Shown here piece by piece: positions 1-12,307 of a stretch of 64,000 nt of DNA; the stretch's first letter is position 1; every line of letters starts with the position of its first letter. The stretch comes from Coprinellus micaceus (Eukaryota; Basidiomycota; Agaricomycetes; Agaricales; Psathyrellaceae), in assembly GCA_951394405.1 (NCBI GenBank), contig OX596345.1, forward strand, positions 1,426,001 to 1,490,000, read 5' to 3'. The notes under the pieces are model-generated. The model was not told the DNA's origin and ran no database searches. It worked only from the letters and a program-made list of their open reading frames with translations. The translations under genes and the position numbers were made by a program.

Positions 1-500
1 CGACAGCTACTTGCCTCCACCCCCCAGTACTCAACCTAGGACCCAAGCACCCGTTCCCTATGTCGGCGCCATCTCTCCGTTTGTCTGGCCCTCTTCCCAA
101 CCACTCTTCCTCCTTCAGCATCAACATGGGTCCAATTGGCCGCCATACGAGCCATACAACCAACACGCTTGATAGCGCGGGGGCAGACCGCGATCGAAGG
201 GCTGCAGCTGTGGCCCACTGGACCCAAATGCTGAATACCCGATCTGAAACTGATGGGGGAAACAGAATGAAGCTGGAGGTGTCATCTCAAACATGCTTGC
301 GGTGTTTTTGTTGTATTTTTGGGGCCTATTTGAGACCAGGGAGCTGAAGAAGTCGACCGGAGTCTGCTTGGTACACTGGGAGTGCGTGCGGAACAACATC
401 AGGCTCCGCCATCTGACTGCATTCTACATCAAGACTCTGACCACTCTCAACGATGGCGGCCCTCAACCCGCCACCCTCCCGGCTGTTAGGTGGATGTCGG

Positions 501-992
501 AAATCCCCCGAGAGCCTTATCGGGCCGCTAAGGCGCGCCAGTCTGGCCTAGCCTTATCGGGCACCCGATAGGAGATGCGTAAGCCCGTTAAGGGACCCAT
601 TCCCTTATAGGCTAGGGGCCAAATAGCCCCGGCTCGGCGCGCCAAGCTGCCAGCGCCGTGGAGCGCCCGGCCCCACTCGCTGCAACTGCGTAGGCGCACG
701 AGGCGTGGATAGGTGATTGGTGAGGCCGATTCCTGTGTAGAAATTCGATTTGAGGCCGCTTGATGCAGTCGACGCAACCCCTGGATTTGGTAAATGGCTT
801 TTCAGCAGCTCGCGGAGGGTATATTGATGGGAAATTTAACCCTAGCCGGTGCCCGCCCTGGCGAATAAGGGTTGGCCGTGCCTGATGAGGGCGCCTTGCT
901 TTATCGGTCCGAGAGCTACCTTATCGGGCACCTTATCGGCGACCCGGGTGATCTTATCGGGCGGGTTCCCCGATAAGGCATTCGGGGGTTTT
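501..992. mobile_element. Possible MITE rich in CTTATCGGG motifs
   Basis: The ends form imperfect terminal inverted repeats of about 24 bp. The left end reads AAATCCCCCGAGAGCCTTAT and the right end, reverse-complemented, reads AAAACCCCCGAATGCCTTAT, with three differences. The motif CCTTATCGGG recurs in both orientations inside each end (about 512-575 and 898-978). No transposase ORF is present, so the element would be non-autonomous. I could not find a convincing target-site duplication, so the exact borders are uncertain. It could instead be a cluster of short palindromic repeats. Confidence 0.35.
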
Positions 993-1503
993 GCGACAGA
1001 CGCTAGAGAAGGCGGGCACAGTTCGAGTGGGGGAGGTGGAGAGTGAAGGCTCGCTCGAAGGTTGTATCACTGAACACACTAGCTCCCCATTGCGGTCGAC
1101 TAGCAACTGGAGCTTCTGGTTGCCTAGTTGACGGAGGCGCGCGGGCCTGAGGGTACATATACGTTGCTGAAGAAAATACTTGACGTGCGCGTGAGGGGGT
1201 ACCAGTTACAGGCGAACAGTCGTAAATCTGGCAAATAGGAAAAAGTATGGAGCAGTTCGCATTGGGGATTGCATCCATTCCAGTTCTCCCTTCACCTGAC
1301 CGAACCGCAAGGGTCTTACGTGGGAGAGAAGACGAGGATACTCTCGGCAAGATAAAGGACTCGCAGACAATGTAGCATGTTGGAGTCTTTTGAGTGGACA
1401 CGGTATGCTTAAACCGGGACCATACCAACTCGGAGGCGAAGCTGAGAAGCTGAGTAGAGGAGTGCACTGCGGGGCATGAACAATTCAGTAGGCGCCCGAT
1501 TCT

Positions 1504-1678
1504 GCACCGCCACACCGATTACTCCTGGGACAACACTGGCACCTTCGGCCACCTCTACTCGCTTCCTGCCTTCGCCAGCCCGTGCCCCTCCCTCCCCGTT
1601 CTATCTTGCGACCTGTGTTTGCATTCTAATTCACATTGACTCTGCGATACCTCCCTCTTACCAGACTATATCCTGGAG
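1504..1678. repeat. Dispersed repeat, copy 1
   Basis: This stretch aligns by eye with 3352-3522. Both begin GCACCGCCACACC and share the order of pyrimidine-rich blocks (CTTCGCCAGCC/CTTCGCTAGCC, CACCTCCCTC-like, TTACCAGACT/TTACTAGACT). A third partial copy may lie near 5955-6055 (TCGTACTCTCATTTACATCG). The Hsp70 pseudogene lies between copies 1 and 2, which suggests the region was shaped by local duplication. Confidence 0.4.
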
Positions 1679-1682
1679 GATC

Positions 1683-2997
1683 ACTATCGCCTTTGGTCTC
1701 AAGACGAAGGTCTAGGGCGAGCGCAACGTACGCATCTTCTACCTTGGTGGAGGAACCTTCGATGTTTCTCTGCTCATCGTTGAGGAGGGTATCTTCGAGG
1801 CCGAGGCTACCGCTAGTGACACCCACTTGGGTGGTGAGGACTTCGATAAACTTCTCAACCACTTCATGCAGGAGCTCCAGCACAAGTGCAAGAAGGGTGC
1901 GTCGTCGCAGGTTCATATTTGTTTCCTCGCAGAATACTGATGCTCCGAGTCTGCGTTTTAAAGCCCTCTGCCAACCCTCGTGCTGTCCGCTGGCTCCGTA
2001 CCACCTGCGAGCACGCCAAGCGTGGCGCCTCCGCCACCCAGACTTTCATCGAAATCAATTCTCTCTGCCAGGGTATCGACTTCGACAACACCCCCACCCG
2101 CGCCTGTTTCGAGGAGCTTCTGGAGCTCTGTCAAGATCTCTTCCCACCCTCGAGCCTGTTAGAAGGTTCTCCGTGACTCTAAGATCGACAAGGCCGACCT
2201 CCACGAGATCCTCCTCGTCGGTAACTCCACTCGTATCCCCCTGTATCGTCAAGTTCGTCTCCGACTCCTTCAATGGCAGGGTGACAAGGCCATCGCCTAT
2301 GGTACCGCTGTCCAGCCCGCCATTCTGTCCGGTGACATCTACGAGAAGACCCTGGACCTCTTCCTCCTCAATGTCGTTCCCCTCTCCCTCAGTATCGAGA
2401 CCACTGGTCGTATCATTACCGCCCTCATCAAATGTGACGCCGCCACCTCTACGAAGAAGGTCGAGAAGATCGCCGACAACCCGGCGCCTACGAGGGTGAG
2501 CGTGCTCGCACCATGGACAACCACCTCAGCAAGTTCGAGCTCTCCGGCATTTTCCCTGCTCCTCGTGTCCCCCACATCGAGGTCACCTTCAACATTGACG
2601 CCAAAGATACCCTCAGCGTCTCCGCCCACGACAAGACCACTGGCAAATCCAACCGTATCACCATCACCAGCGACAAGAGCCTTTTCTCCAAGGAGGAGGT
2701 CGACTGTAGTGTCAGAGGCCGAGAAGTACAAGGCCGAGGATGAGCCCGCTGCTGCTCGCATCTAGGCCAAGAACGGTCTCGAATCCTAAACTCACAACCT
2801 GTGCTACTCGATCAACGACGACGTGCTTGCCGACAAGGGCAAGCTTCAGTCTGCCGTCGACGAGGCCATCTCGTGGCTTGACAACTCTCAGCAGGCTTCG
2901 AAGGGCGAGCACGAGTAGAAGAAGGAGCTCGACACCGTCGCCAACCTCATCGTGCAGCATCCCTGGTGGCTGCCCTGGCGTCGACGAGGCCGACTAA
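1683..2997 (+). pseudogene. Decayed Hsp70 (cytosolic) pseudogene, N-terminus missing
   Basis: Translated pieces in changing frames follow the Hsp70 order. They run from an A-F-G-L-K-x-K-V block and the phosphate-binding signature [11 protein letters not shown], through THLGGEDFD and [20 protein letters not shown], to IDSL/GIDF-like, FEELCQDLF-like and [14 protein letters not shown] blocks. The substrate-binding part ([34 protein letters not shown]) follows, and the tail ends G-V-DEAD-stop where functional cytosolic proteins end in EEVD. About the first 190 residues are absent. An in-frame TAG occurs right after the first block (about 1712) and several frameshifts follow. An intron-like stretch (about 1897-1969) remains, so the copy seems to derive from genomic DNA rather than from a spliced mRNA. 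It is flanked by repeats. Confidence 0.85.
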
Positions 2998-3000
2998 ACG

Positions 3001-3250
3001 GTTCGCTTTCTCTTTTTGCCCCTTCCCCTTCCTCTTCTCGTGCATATCAATCATTTGTACCACTGCATTGGTGTCGCTACGTCGAGGACTCATGAATCAC
3101 GAATATCCCATTCGTTATCTGTAGTTTCTGGCGATCGTTCGCTTTCTCTGCTTGCCCTCTTCCCCTTCCCCTTCTCATGCATTTCTACTACTACATTTGC
3201 CTTGCTACGTCGAGGACTCATGAATCACGAATATCCCATCCGTTATATCT
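3001..3250. repeat. Diverged tandem duplication, two copies of about 115-120 bp
   Basis: The unit starting GGTTCGCTTTCTCTTTTTGC (about 3001-3118) recurs as CGTTCGCTTTCTCTGCTTGC (about 3137-3250). Both units end with an almost identical block, GCTACGTCGAGGACTCATGA followed by ATCACGAATATCCCAT and CGTTAT. The position right after the Hsp70 stop codon suggests the unit comes from the 3' untranslated region of the ancestral gene, but this is inference. Confidence 0.7.
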
Positions 3251-6200
3251 TTAATTTCGAGAGCTCAAATCCAATCTCCAGCTCTCAATCTCCTCATCTC
3301 AACTTCGATCAAGCTTTTCAGCAGGGTATGATGATGCTATGAGTATGACCGGCACCGCCACACCCTGGCTTAGACTCCTACCACCACCACCACCTCTCTG
3401 CCCTCTGTCTTCTTACCTTCGCTAGCCTGTGCACCTCCCTCTCCTTCTAACGTTCTCTGGTCGTACTCTCACTCACATCGATTCTATGATGCCTCCCCTT
3501 TTACTAGACTGTACATCCTTGAGCATAGCTAACTAGTATTGGTACACTTTATATTGTGGTTCGTGACTTTCCACCCCCACTCCCCCTGTTTTCGGCTTGT
3601 CTCATGAGATCGACAGGGTTCTCTGCAGGATATCCATACCCACAGCCAAGGTGGCTCTCCTCCTTGAGCTTTTACACCGCCGGCAGGAGCCACCCTCCTT
3701 GAAGCCGAAGATATCCAGCTATCCTCCATACTTAGGCTCATCCTCGCACTTCAAAGGTGCCATCTCGAAGCTCTACAACCCCGACACCGAAGGTCTTCCT
3801 CTACGAATCACTTCCGAGCCCGAGCAACCCTTGGACGTACCTAGGAGCTCTTCCTTTCACGGCTCAAGATCCCAGGGAACCCCACGCCGAGAGGACCGCA
3901 GCAGAGGGTTGCGACAACTGTTCGACCATGGATCAAAGACCAACCCGGCCAATCCCCTTCCCCGGCCCGCTGCAATGTCCTCTCCTCTCCCAACTGTTGA
4001 CTCATGCCCCAAAACTATCTAGAGACCACATACCAGCTTCTTCTGCATCGTAGCTGATGTGGAAGGAACGGAGCAATAGTGGGGCCTTTTGGAGGGGAAA
4101 GGTGGTCGTCAATGCCGACGTCGACGAATAGAAGTGCCAAAGACGGTAGCGGGCTCCAAGGAGTATGTCCGTCTTCTTTCTGCCGACGGACATGAATTGA
4201 GATAAAAGTGGTCTCAGAGCTCGTCGAAACACTCTGCGACTTGGTTCAGCACTCCCCGATCCCAGGGCCTTGGCCCCACTGTGCGTAATCCTCAAGGAGT
4301 ACAAACATAACCGGCCTATTTGGACGTTCCCATTCCGCAAGACGTTTGAAGACCTCCGCTGCACTTTAGCCACATCGCCGTCGACCTCGAGCACCCCAAA
4401 GACTACACCTACACCTACTCCCCGCCTCTCCAATCCACATATCCAAGCCTCCTCATCCGCATCCGTCGCCCTTGAGCACCTCCAGGCTCACACCTGTTTC
4501 CCGTGTCCTCGAACAATAAGGATTCTCTACGGTAGAGTTGGATGACGAAAGCCCTCGGCCGTTTCCCTCGGCGCAACACGGCTATTCTCCGCGTCTGCTC
4601 CATCGCCCTGTGCCGGCGTCACCGAAGGATCAACGCACCCCTGCGTTCCTTCCCCACTCCTGCTACCCTGTGTCACACACCTGGGCTTTCCCAGCCCAGG
4701 CCAAGCCTTCGTGCTGTCGTACGGCGCGTCTCTGGTGTGCTGCGGATGTACGGTGTCAAGCTAGGGGTCGCAAGCCGCCGCGAGGCGCATAGCGAAGGGA
4801 GTGGCGGCTGGAGTTTTTGGGGTCGTGAACTCCAAGGAGATGAAGGACATCAACTCAAATTCCGACCACACAATTTGGGGATGACCCTCCCCTCAGCACA
4901 TCCTTCGCCCTCGATTGTCTTTCACGACTACTCTCCCGCCCTCAGCTATGCCCTACAACCCGCATTTAAATGCTTCCCCTTGCCTTTCGCCGACCCCTTC
5001 ATCAAACCAATGTATGTGTTCACTCGACTCCCAATCCTCACCTTACCGTTGACCTTGCAAATTGCCACTTTCAACGTCCCAGGATGCGCTGTATACTGGA
5101 AAGGATCATCATTGCAAGGACCCGAACCAAGCTGAGAAACCGGAGGAGGAAGGATGATGGGCAGCAGACGGATAGAGGACGCGATGGAGCTTAGCGGAGG
5201 CTGAGACGGATGAAACCCGGGTCAACGACGGTCACGAAAATCACTCAGGGAGATCAAGGCTCTCAAGGTGATTGCTTCAATTTTATTCTGAAGTTCTTTT
5301 ACTAATAATTTCCGTTGAACCAGGCCCACCCCCGCTATATCATGAACCACTCAACTTCATCTCGACAGTCCGCTGCCGCCTCTTCTCATTGTGCCCGCTC
5401 TGGCAAGAAAATAGCTGATAATCGCCCCACTCTGGATATGCCACTGTCGCCGCCGATACGAGCATCCTGCTCTCCTCCCTCAATGCTCACGTTTGTTCTG
5501 GAGAACATGAGACGGACAGCGGTTATTTCCCTGCCCCCTGCCACTGTGGAGTTTGGCGGCTCGGCTTCCAGCGTCACTCAATGGTATATTATTTTCTTAT
5601 TTATTTATTTTTCACCTTCACGTGTTGATGACTATCTCTCTAGTGCGCTTGACACCAACTCGCGCTGCTTGGTGCCCCAGCACGAAAGACCTCGTCACTT
5701 GAACGGCCGGTCTTGGCATGCCCCCTCGCTCCCCCTGTAGATTCTCGATAGACCGGGGATTCATTTTGCTGCCGTTCGCTCTCTTCCTTCTCTTCCCCTC
5801 CCCTTTCATGTATATTGTTTCAGTCTCACCCTCACCACACTCCTTCCCCCACCGATCTATACTGACCCGTCTTCTCTCTATTCGGCTCTTCGGTCACCGT
5901 TGATCCACCCTGTGTTACCATCATACTTTCGTCGTACGCTTATCCGTTCAGCGCCAACTTTCCTACCTCGCCTCTCGCATTCTGCTCGTACTCTCATTTA
6001 CATCGCCATCCCATACTGCGGTATCTACTTCTTACCGTACTGTATATTCTTTGGTGTTGAGACACATCTTGTTATCTCTTTTGCCGTGTTTCGTGGGCTG
6101 TCCACATCGCCGTTGCCCTCGAGCACCTCCCAGGCAGCCTTTTCGGGCTCCCCCGTCCCATTACTCGTGTCCTGGTTTCTCCCTTTCGACCACGTCCGGC

Positions 6201-6857
6201 CATTAACCCTAGGCCACCTCATCAGTCCATCCAAGGAGAGGCTCCTCACCAGCCCTCACCGTGGCTGCCACTCGGACATCCGGCCGGAGGATCTCCGAGT
6301 CATTGGCGTTGCTATTCAATACATACAAATATGATTCAAGCTCTCACGATTGTGTACCCAACTGACCAACTTGTACGCTTCCGCCTCTCATGCACAGCTC
6401 CCCTCCTCAGAACCTTGAACTGTTTCCTAGGGCGACAGGATCGGCGAGGTCGCGAGACGCGGTGCCTAACAGTGATGTGCTTCCCCCAACCTGTCCAGTG
6501 AAACCTGAAACAGCGGACGGCTGCCCTCTGTTGGTAATACCTCATGTTGGGCGTCCACGAATTTGACGAAATATGGAACTGTTTCAAATCCCAGTGCACT
6601 CGATATACCCCTGAGATTAGGGCCTTCATCGCCCCCATTCATGTCCCCGTCTCCAGGGAGGTGCGTGACCGTGACCCGCCCTCCGATAAATCTTTAAACC
6701 GAACTGCCAGTGCTACTTACCCTTCAGTTCACCCCCCTTCTTTTTGAACCTAGCACTTTGCAGGCAGAGTGTCTAGCATTCCAATACTGAGCAATTGCTT
6801 TTCTCATCCTTTTCTACTCGCTGATTAATCTCCTTGCGCTCCCGTGTTCCGACTACG
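3251..6857. other. Gene-poor stretch with degraded repeats
   Basis: I find no convincing gene. The sequence is pyrimidine-rich on the plus strand and contains a second copy of a dispersed repeat (3352-3522) and a probable third fragment (about 5955-6055). A short motif of the type CACATCGCCGT..CCTCGAGCACC occurs near 4371 and 6108. ORFs here are short and show no family motif or plausible splice chain. Confidence 0.5.
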
Positions 6858-8373
6858 ATGGCAAGCAAAGAAAACCAACCACCGCAACAGGCCGCCTTGC
6901 GTAAACGAGCCAACGCGCCCGCCAATGCTCTCGGATGGGGTCCTCCTCAAAAGCAGTGTGTCTGCAATCATATTCTCTGACTATTTCTAATACCCACCAC
7001 CAAGGACACGTACCGATCCTCTCGTGGGACATGGCCGTCACTTTGGCAGGACGGCTCGAACGTTCTGCAGGATTCATACCTTGATTAAGAACGGGCTCAC
7101 TCGTACAATGCAGCTGGAATTAGGACGGGTTCAGGAGGAAGACCTTGCTGAAGGGTGATGTACTATTCCTACAGCGCTCCGCGATCTTGTAGTATTGACA
7201 AGCAGCCCCAGGGAAATCTCGGAGCATCGCCTTTACCTTGCTTTACTCGCCATGTCACCGGGCCTGGAGGAGCGACTCAATACAGGATCAGACCAGGATT
7301 TGCATTATGTTGCTGATATGGTATGCCACAACATCCTTCCTCTGTACCAAGCTATCACTGAATGTGCCACCGCTCCCTCAAGATCACCAGGGGCATCTCT
7401 TCTGCGCGCTCAGATGACACGAAATCCCTCAAGTCAGCTGTGGTTGACTGGATAACTCCCCAAAACCAAATCCTCAGCCCCCCCATCCAACGCAATGTGA
7501 AGACTGACAGAGGGTACCACCACGTTCGAACAGGGGAGTTGCTATGCCCAGTCAATCTTGACTGGAACGATGAGAAGTAAGCGGATTCCCGTTTCAGCTT
7601 CTCCGGGACTCATACCAGTTAAAACAGGATCCGGAGGGATTTAGCTGGTGGGCAGTTAGTGCCTTCCGGTGACCTATGGCCTCGCTTTCTCTTCCGAAAC
7701 TATGTTTACAACCCCAAGGACCCTTGGGACGGCTTATTACGGAGCTCATTATTGGTCAAGGTATGTCATGTGGATAGTCCATCCGTTCCTTCTCCACATA
7801 CCCCACAATTGCAGGCCTACAAGCACGTATTCACGTCGCCGAGTTCCGTCTGGGGCTCCCAAATCAAGGCCACTCGATCTTGTAACGCTCGACTTCATGG
7901 GATGACCACGGTCACCGTGCCTTCCATTGCATACATCGCGACTCAGGTACGTCCCTCCCTGAGGCGATGACAATTAGCCTCACATTTACTAGGTTCGATT
8001 TGGTCTGAGTTCGTCAGCCACGTTCTCTCGTACGGATGGCATCACTGATTCCGAATATTTCTACAACCTGATTATCGAGCTGTTGGAGGATGAACAGGAG
8101 CAGGCTGAAGTGGGGGAATTATTAAAATGGTGGAATAGGTAGCCGTTGCAAATCCTTCGTAATCAACTCCTGAACGTGTTCTGACCCTGGCTACATAGGC
8201 AAATCTTCCCCGCTCAAGTCAGCCACCCCCGCTCTTTGCACCAGGAGTCAGTCATCGCCAAGATCAAGGAACGCAGGCGTATGATCAACTCCGGCATATG
8301 GGACAAGACGCCAACCGAGTCGAGCGCCACTCCTATCCAAGCGCCTTCAGGAGTTGCAAGTCAGACTCGCTAA
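6858..8373 (+). CDS. Uncharacterised basidiomycete protein, DUF6698-like
   Basis: Eight exons join into a clean 381-residue protein: 6858-6955, 7005-7154, 7203-7320, 7383-7576, 7628-7760, 7815-7946, 7993-8138, 8199-8373. Every intron is GT-AG, 46-62 nt long and phase-consistent. The start is the first ATG (MASKENQPPQ). Recognisable blocks include GHGRHFGRT, SSARSDDTKSLK, VVDWITP, NVKTDRGYHH, LLCPVNLDWND, FTSPSSV, ARLHGMT, IAYIATQVRF and ELLKWWNRQIFP. From memory, this pattern belongs to an Agaricomycete-specific family of unknown function, often present in many copies (DUF6698). No catalytic motif is evident and there is no signal peptide or membrane segment. The gene sits alone between repeat-rich stretches, yet it has neither stops nor frameshifts, so it looks functional. 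The exon model is strong; the family label is moderately sure. Confidence 0.8.
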
Positions 8374-11300
8374 AGGCTGGTCATGCACTAGCCACGCAAA
8401 TGGCGCGCCTGATTAACTGCATTCGCCCCGATTTTGCCTCGAATTTCTTGATTCTTGTATCATTATTAAATATTTATTCCAGCCGCAGGCGGCCTCAATG
8501 ACCTTTTCCAAGGCTTTTACCACCCAAGCAGCGCGTCCGCATGGAGAATTCGGCGGCCCTGGCTGGTAGGCAGACCTGCTGATTTATCTCAACCTTCCCA
8601 GGTAGGTGTGGGTTGTGGTGCGAGTGAAGCGGAGTGCTCCCATTCGCGATCCTGTCAGTCATGATGGATCTTGGAAAAACGAACTGGAGACTGAATGTTT
8701 CTGTCACAAAATCTGGCGCCACTTCCATCCGTGACGCCCGCCTATCCACGCCCGATGCGTTCCCACAGCCTGAGGGCAACTTCCTGTGCACCACTTGAAG
8801 CGACTCGGTTAATATTGCCAATTCCGAGGCGTCACCCTTCTCCGACTACCCCCCTTGACCAGAACCCGACCACTGCGACATCCGACGAGCTTCTAAGCAG
8901 GAGTTCCACATATTGAACCAATTGGAACCCCTCACCCTGGGCCACAGATCACCACCTTGCAGGGATGAGTGCCATAGGCATGGAGATCGGCGGAGTAAAG
9001 ATCGTTGGGCGCTCACTGGTTCAACCCCTCACAGGCAGCACTATACCAGCCTTCATAACAACAATCGTTGTGAATAGCCTGTGCGTAACCGATCCCCTTC
9101 AATTCGGACGCGCACGCACTGACCAGCTCTCTTTGTTGTCTTTCAGTTTCTATATCATTAGCCTGGTGCGTCACTGTGACTTGTCGCCTCGCTCGTTGAG
9201 CAGACTACTTAGGATATATATCTCATCCGAGTCGACGTCGTTTAATTCTCAGGTTTTCGTTGCCGCGTATGCTCGGCAGGGGATGTTCACCAGAGACATC
9301 ATGAAGACGCGGGCTTGCCTCCTGCTGCTCATGTACGCCGCCTTTCCCCCATCCGTTGCCCTAGATGAACCGTGGGCTACAGTGGGGTAGCTACACTTCA
9401 GGCCGTATTTGTCGCTATGTGCTTCTCGAACTTCGTGAGGAATTCCCTCTCCAACGTGACCGACCCGATATCTTTCGACGCTGGCCATCTATCCTTGTGG
9501 GTCTTCCAGTTCTACGTCTGTAGCCTGACCCTGGACATTCGTCCCTAGCACCGCCCCTGTAAGCTTGCTTCATTGTCCCCTCTCCCTTCCGCTCAGACGT
9601 CCATATGGCACCAGGCTAGTTGATTCTCCACAGTGAGTAGTTACGCACATCGTTCGCGTGAGGTCGGGTTGTGTCTCAAGTCGGTCGTCGCCCTACCACC
9701 TAGTACTTGACCTCCTTCGTTGCCCAAATGTGAGTACTCGCCGCAGTCCCGTTTGATTTCGCTGACGACGATACCGTGAGGTTCTGTTATCTCCGAACTT
9801 GGAGTTGTGAGCGGATTGCTTCCCATGTCAAGACCTTTGCGCTGAGCTGACCCGCGGCATCCTAGTTGCCCCGGTCTCAAACAAGCGGCAAAGGCTCTAT
9901 CGCACTGCTGTTCTACTCTCGGTGAGCAGTGCCTTCGGCCACCAAAGAAGAAGCAGGCCAGGGCTCATTGCGATACGCATAGGGCCTCACCTCCATTTCT
10001 GCGATGAGTGCGTTCTGAACCAGTTCTGCACCGAAACTTCTTCGTCTTGTTCTCCTAAGCACACACGGCAGGCTCTGGGACTTGTGAGTACGGGGTTTTG
10101 CGATCCAATCACCTTTCATTAAACCTGACCAGATATTGTGATCAAATGGTAAGTGGCACCCTTGGCGACAATCGGCAGCTTGCTAAAGGCCCCCTTTATG
10201 CAGCATCATTGGGAAGCCACAGGCATACGTCTACTTATACAGCGGTTCTGATCCAACCATGGTGCGTATTGGATACCCTGGTCGAACCCACAATCCCTTG
10301 GATGGCAAATCGTTTCTTCTAGCGTATTGCAGTCACGATTCAATCATCCGCCATCTTCGTCTGCGAAGTAATATCAGTCACGTCTCTAGTTCTCCTGATG
10401 AAAGGGGAGTGTGTTGAACGCAATTTGTGCGTTGTATAGTGCCGAAGTCGCAGAGCTAGTCCCATTGAATTTCTTCCACAGACTCCGACAGTTCATCGAT
10501 AAATTTGTTGCAATTTCCATTCGTCAACTTCTTGGTATCTGGTGCGTTCTCAAGGTTTCTGAGCGCCTGGAGACGGCAGCTGACAACTTGAACATTCGTT
10601 CCAGCGTGTTCACTCTTTTGGCTCTAGCACTGGTGAGAAATTTTATCAGAATCTATGACCCAAGGCTTATCGCTCACCTTAGTACCTCTGTCGACCGGCT
10701 GCCTACGTCTTGTAAGTATGCCAATTCGCAAACGAAAAGGGTAGCACTCACTTGAAACTCCCCCAGCACGACGTTCTTTTACGCTACCACCCATAGTACG
10801 TCCCTCTGGAAGGTGCATCGGTGGCCTCACTGATGGTGGTTCTCACCAGTCCATGTCATGTCTGTGGTATGGAGGTACGTTTAAAGTTTGATCCCGCTCG
10901 GACCTCTGCTCGTTCCAAATACTAGCAAATCTTCTAACCTGTTTATGGCTTTCACCACAGCTTGAACGTACGGGCAGACTACAGCTATCTCGCCTCTGCA
11001 GAGCAGCAGGTAACCGAGGTTCGGGGCACAACTGCGCCAGCTGGTTTGGAAGGGACACAAACACTGTCGCTTGTGAGTCTTCTCCTCCGTCTAGTCACCT
11101 ACCATATTTTCAACATCGAGATTCGAAGATCCTGCCGTCGACTCGCACGCCCCCAATCCCTACAGAGACGTCCGTCAGCGGAGGGGCCGCTTAGCCATAT
11201 TGATGCATCCACAGGCACTCCTCCCTGCGTAACATTCAAGGTTGTTTGGAGCCCCACATACGGCGTAATTTCCCCATACGTTGATAGATATTCGGTTTTG

Positions 11301-12240
11301 GCTCCTTGCTTCCTCGTTTCCTCACCCAGTACAAATCGGAATTTGTTGAACCTACAGCAATGCGCCTGACCACCATGTCAGAGGAGCGAACCGCAGAAAA
11401 TTTGAGTGCTGAAGCCAGCCCAACAGGCTAGGCTTGTCTGACCCATCGGACTGAGAAATTAGCGCCGATGCACCGTGACTGTCAACTGCGGGGTTGCGTT
11501 CAACCGACGGGAATATTTGAGGGATGCGACTTCCAAGTGGAACCCTTGGGCAGTCGCTCTGGGTTGGTCGGGGAGCCCGTGAGGGTACGATAAGCGGCCC
11601 GTTCATCGTCCGATCACGGGGGCTGGCGGGGGGCAATCATGATCGCCAGGTTAGACCTCCTCCTCCACCACCACCCCACTCTCGAGTGCTCGCAATCCGA
11701 TCAACCAAGTACCTCGTCGTACCACGCACAGCCTGACCAAATCCTGAGTTAGAGGGTGATTTTCATCACGATTTCTCAACTGCACAATGCAACCCTCCGA
11801 GCCCGCTAAAGCCCAGGCAATCCGAATTCAAACAGACGCCTCCGAGGCGGGCTACAAATACCCGTCTTTGACTTTCAACCCCTCGCGCTGGTAGCATGTC
11901 GGCACCGCCTTCACACGGCAGAACAACAGATTGGGCGCGCTTTCGGCGAGGTCACCGAACGACGTTCCCATCCCTCGCTCCAAAAGATAGCTGAATCTCT
12001 GTCGAGGCGGGTAGTGCGACACATCCTCTTATAATTTCTTCTCAGGCTGTAAACATGTGCTTACGATTTCTGGCAGGCCGAAGGCATTCAGTCTAGCTAC
12101 CCTGATACCACATTTTCTACGGGGTAGGCCTGGCTAAATCAGGGTCGGATCCTAAACTGGGACGCACCCCCGATCTTCAATCCTCGATTTGGAGTTCAAA
12201 CTTCAAGGCCCGCGCAATTCGTCAAATTTTGAATTGCTGC
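8374..12240. other. Unresolved stretch, possible remnants of a multi-exon gene
   Basis: There are only short ORFs. Around 8965-9390 an ORF of 141 codons contains hydrophobic blocks, and a second block at about 9397-9530 resembles part of it: both contain a V-T-D-P motif followed by a F-x-F-Y-x-x-S-L block, in the orders VNSL..VTDP..FYIISL and RNSL..VTDP..FYVCSL. This could be a degraded or very intron-rich membrane-protein gene, but I could not assemble a consistent model. Nothing recognisable was found in 10120-12240. Confidence 0.3.
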
Positions 12241-12241
12241 G

Positions 12242-12249
12242 CTATAAAA
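12242..12249 (+). promoter_or_regulatory. TATA-like box of the 12308 F-box gene
   Basis: The sequence CTATAAAAA lies about 60 nt before the proposed ATG at 12308, a plausible distance for a basidiomycete core promoter with a short 5' leader. It is placed by sequence only. Confidence 0.45.
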
Positions 12250-12307
12250 ATGCTGCCTTGCCGAGAGGTCTGTCGTTCTGATTCTTCGTCCTTTCCTACG
12301 AGTACTC

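Noticed and set aside
1636..2499. 287-codon ORF over the Hsp70 region
   Set aside because: Arg/Ser-rich shadow frame; the Hsp70 motifs are in other frames and confirm that the true coding frame is broken.
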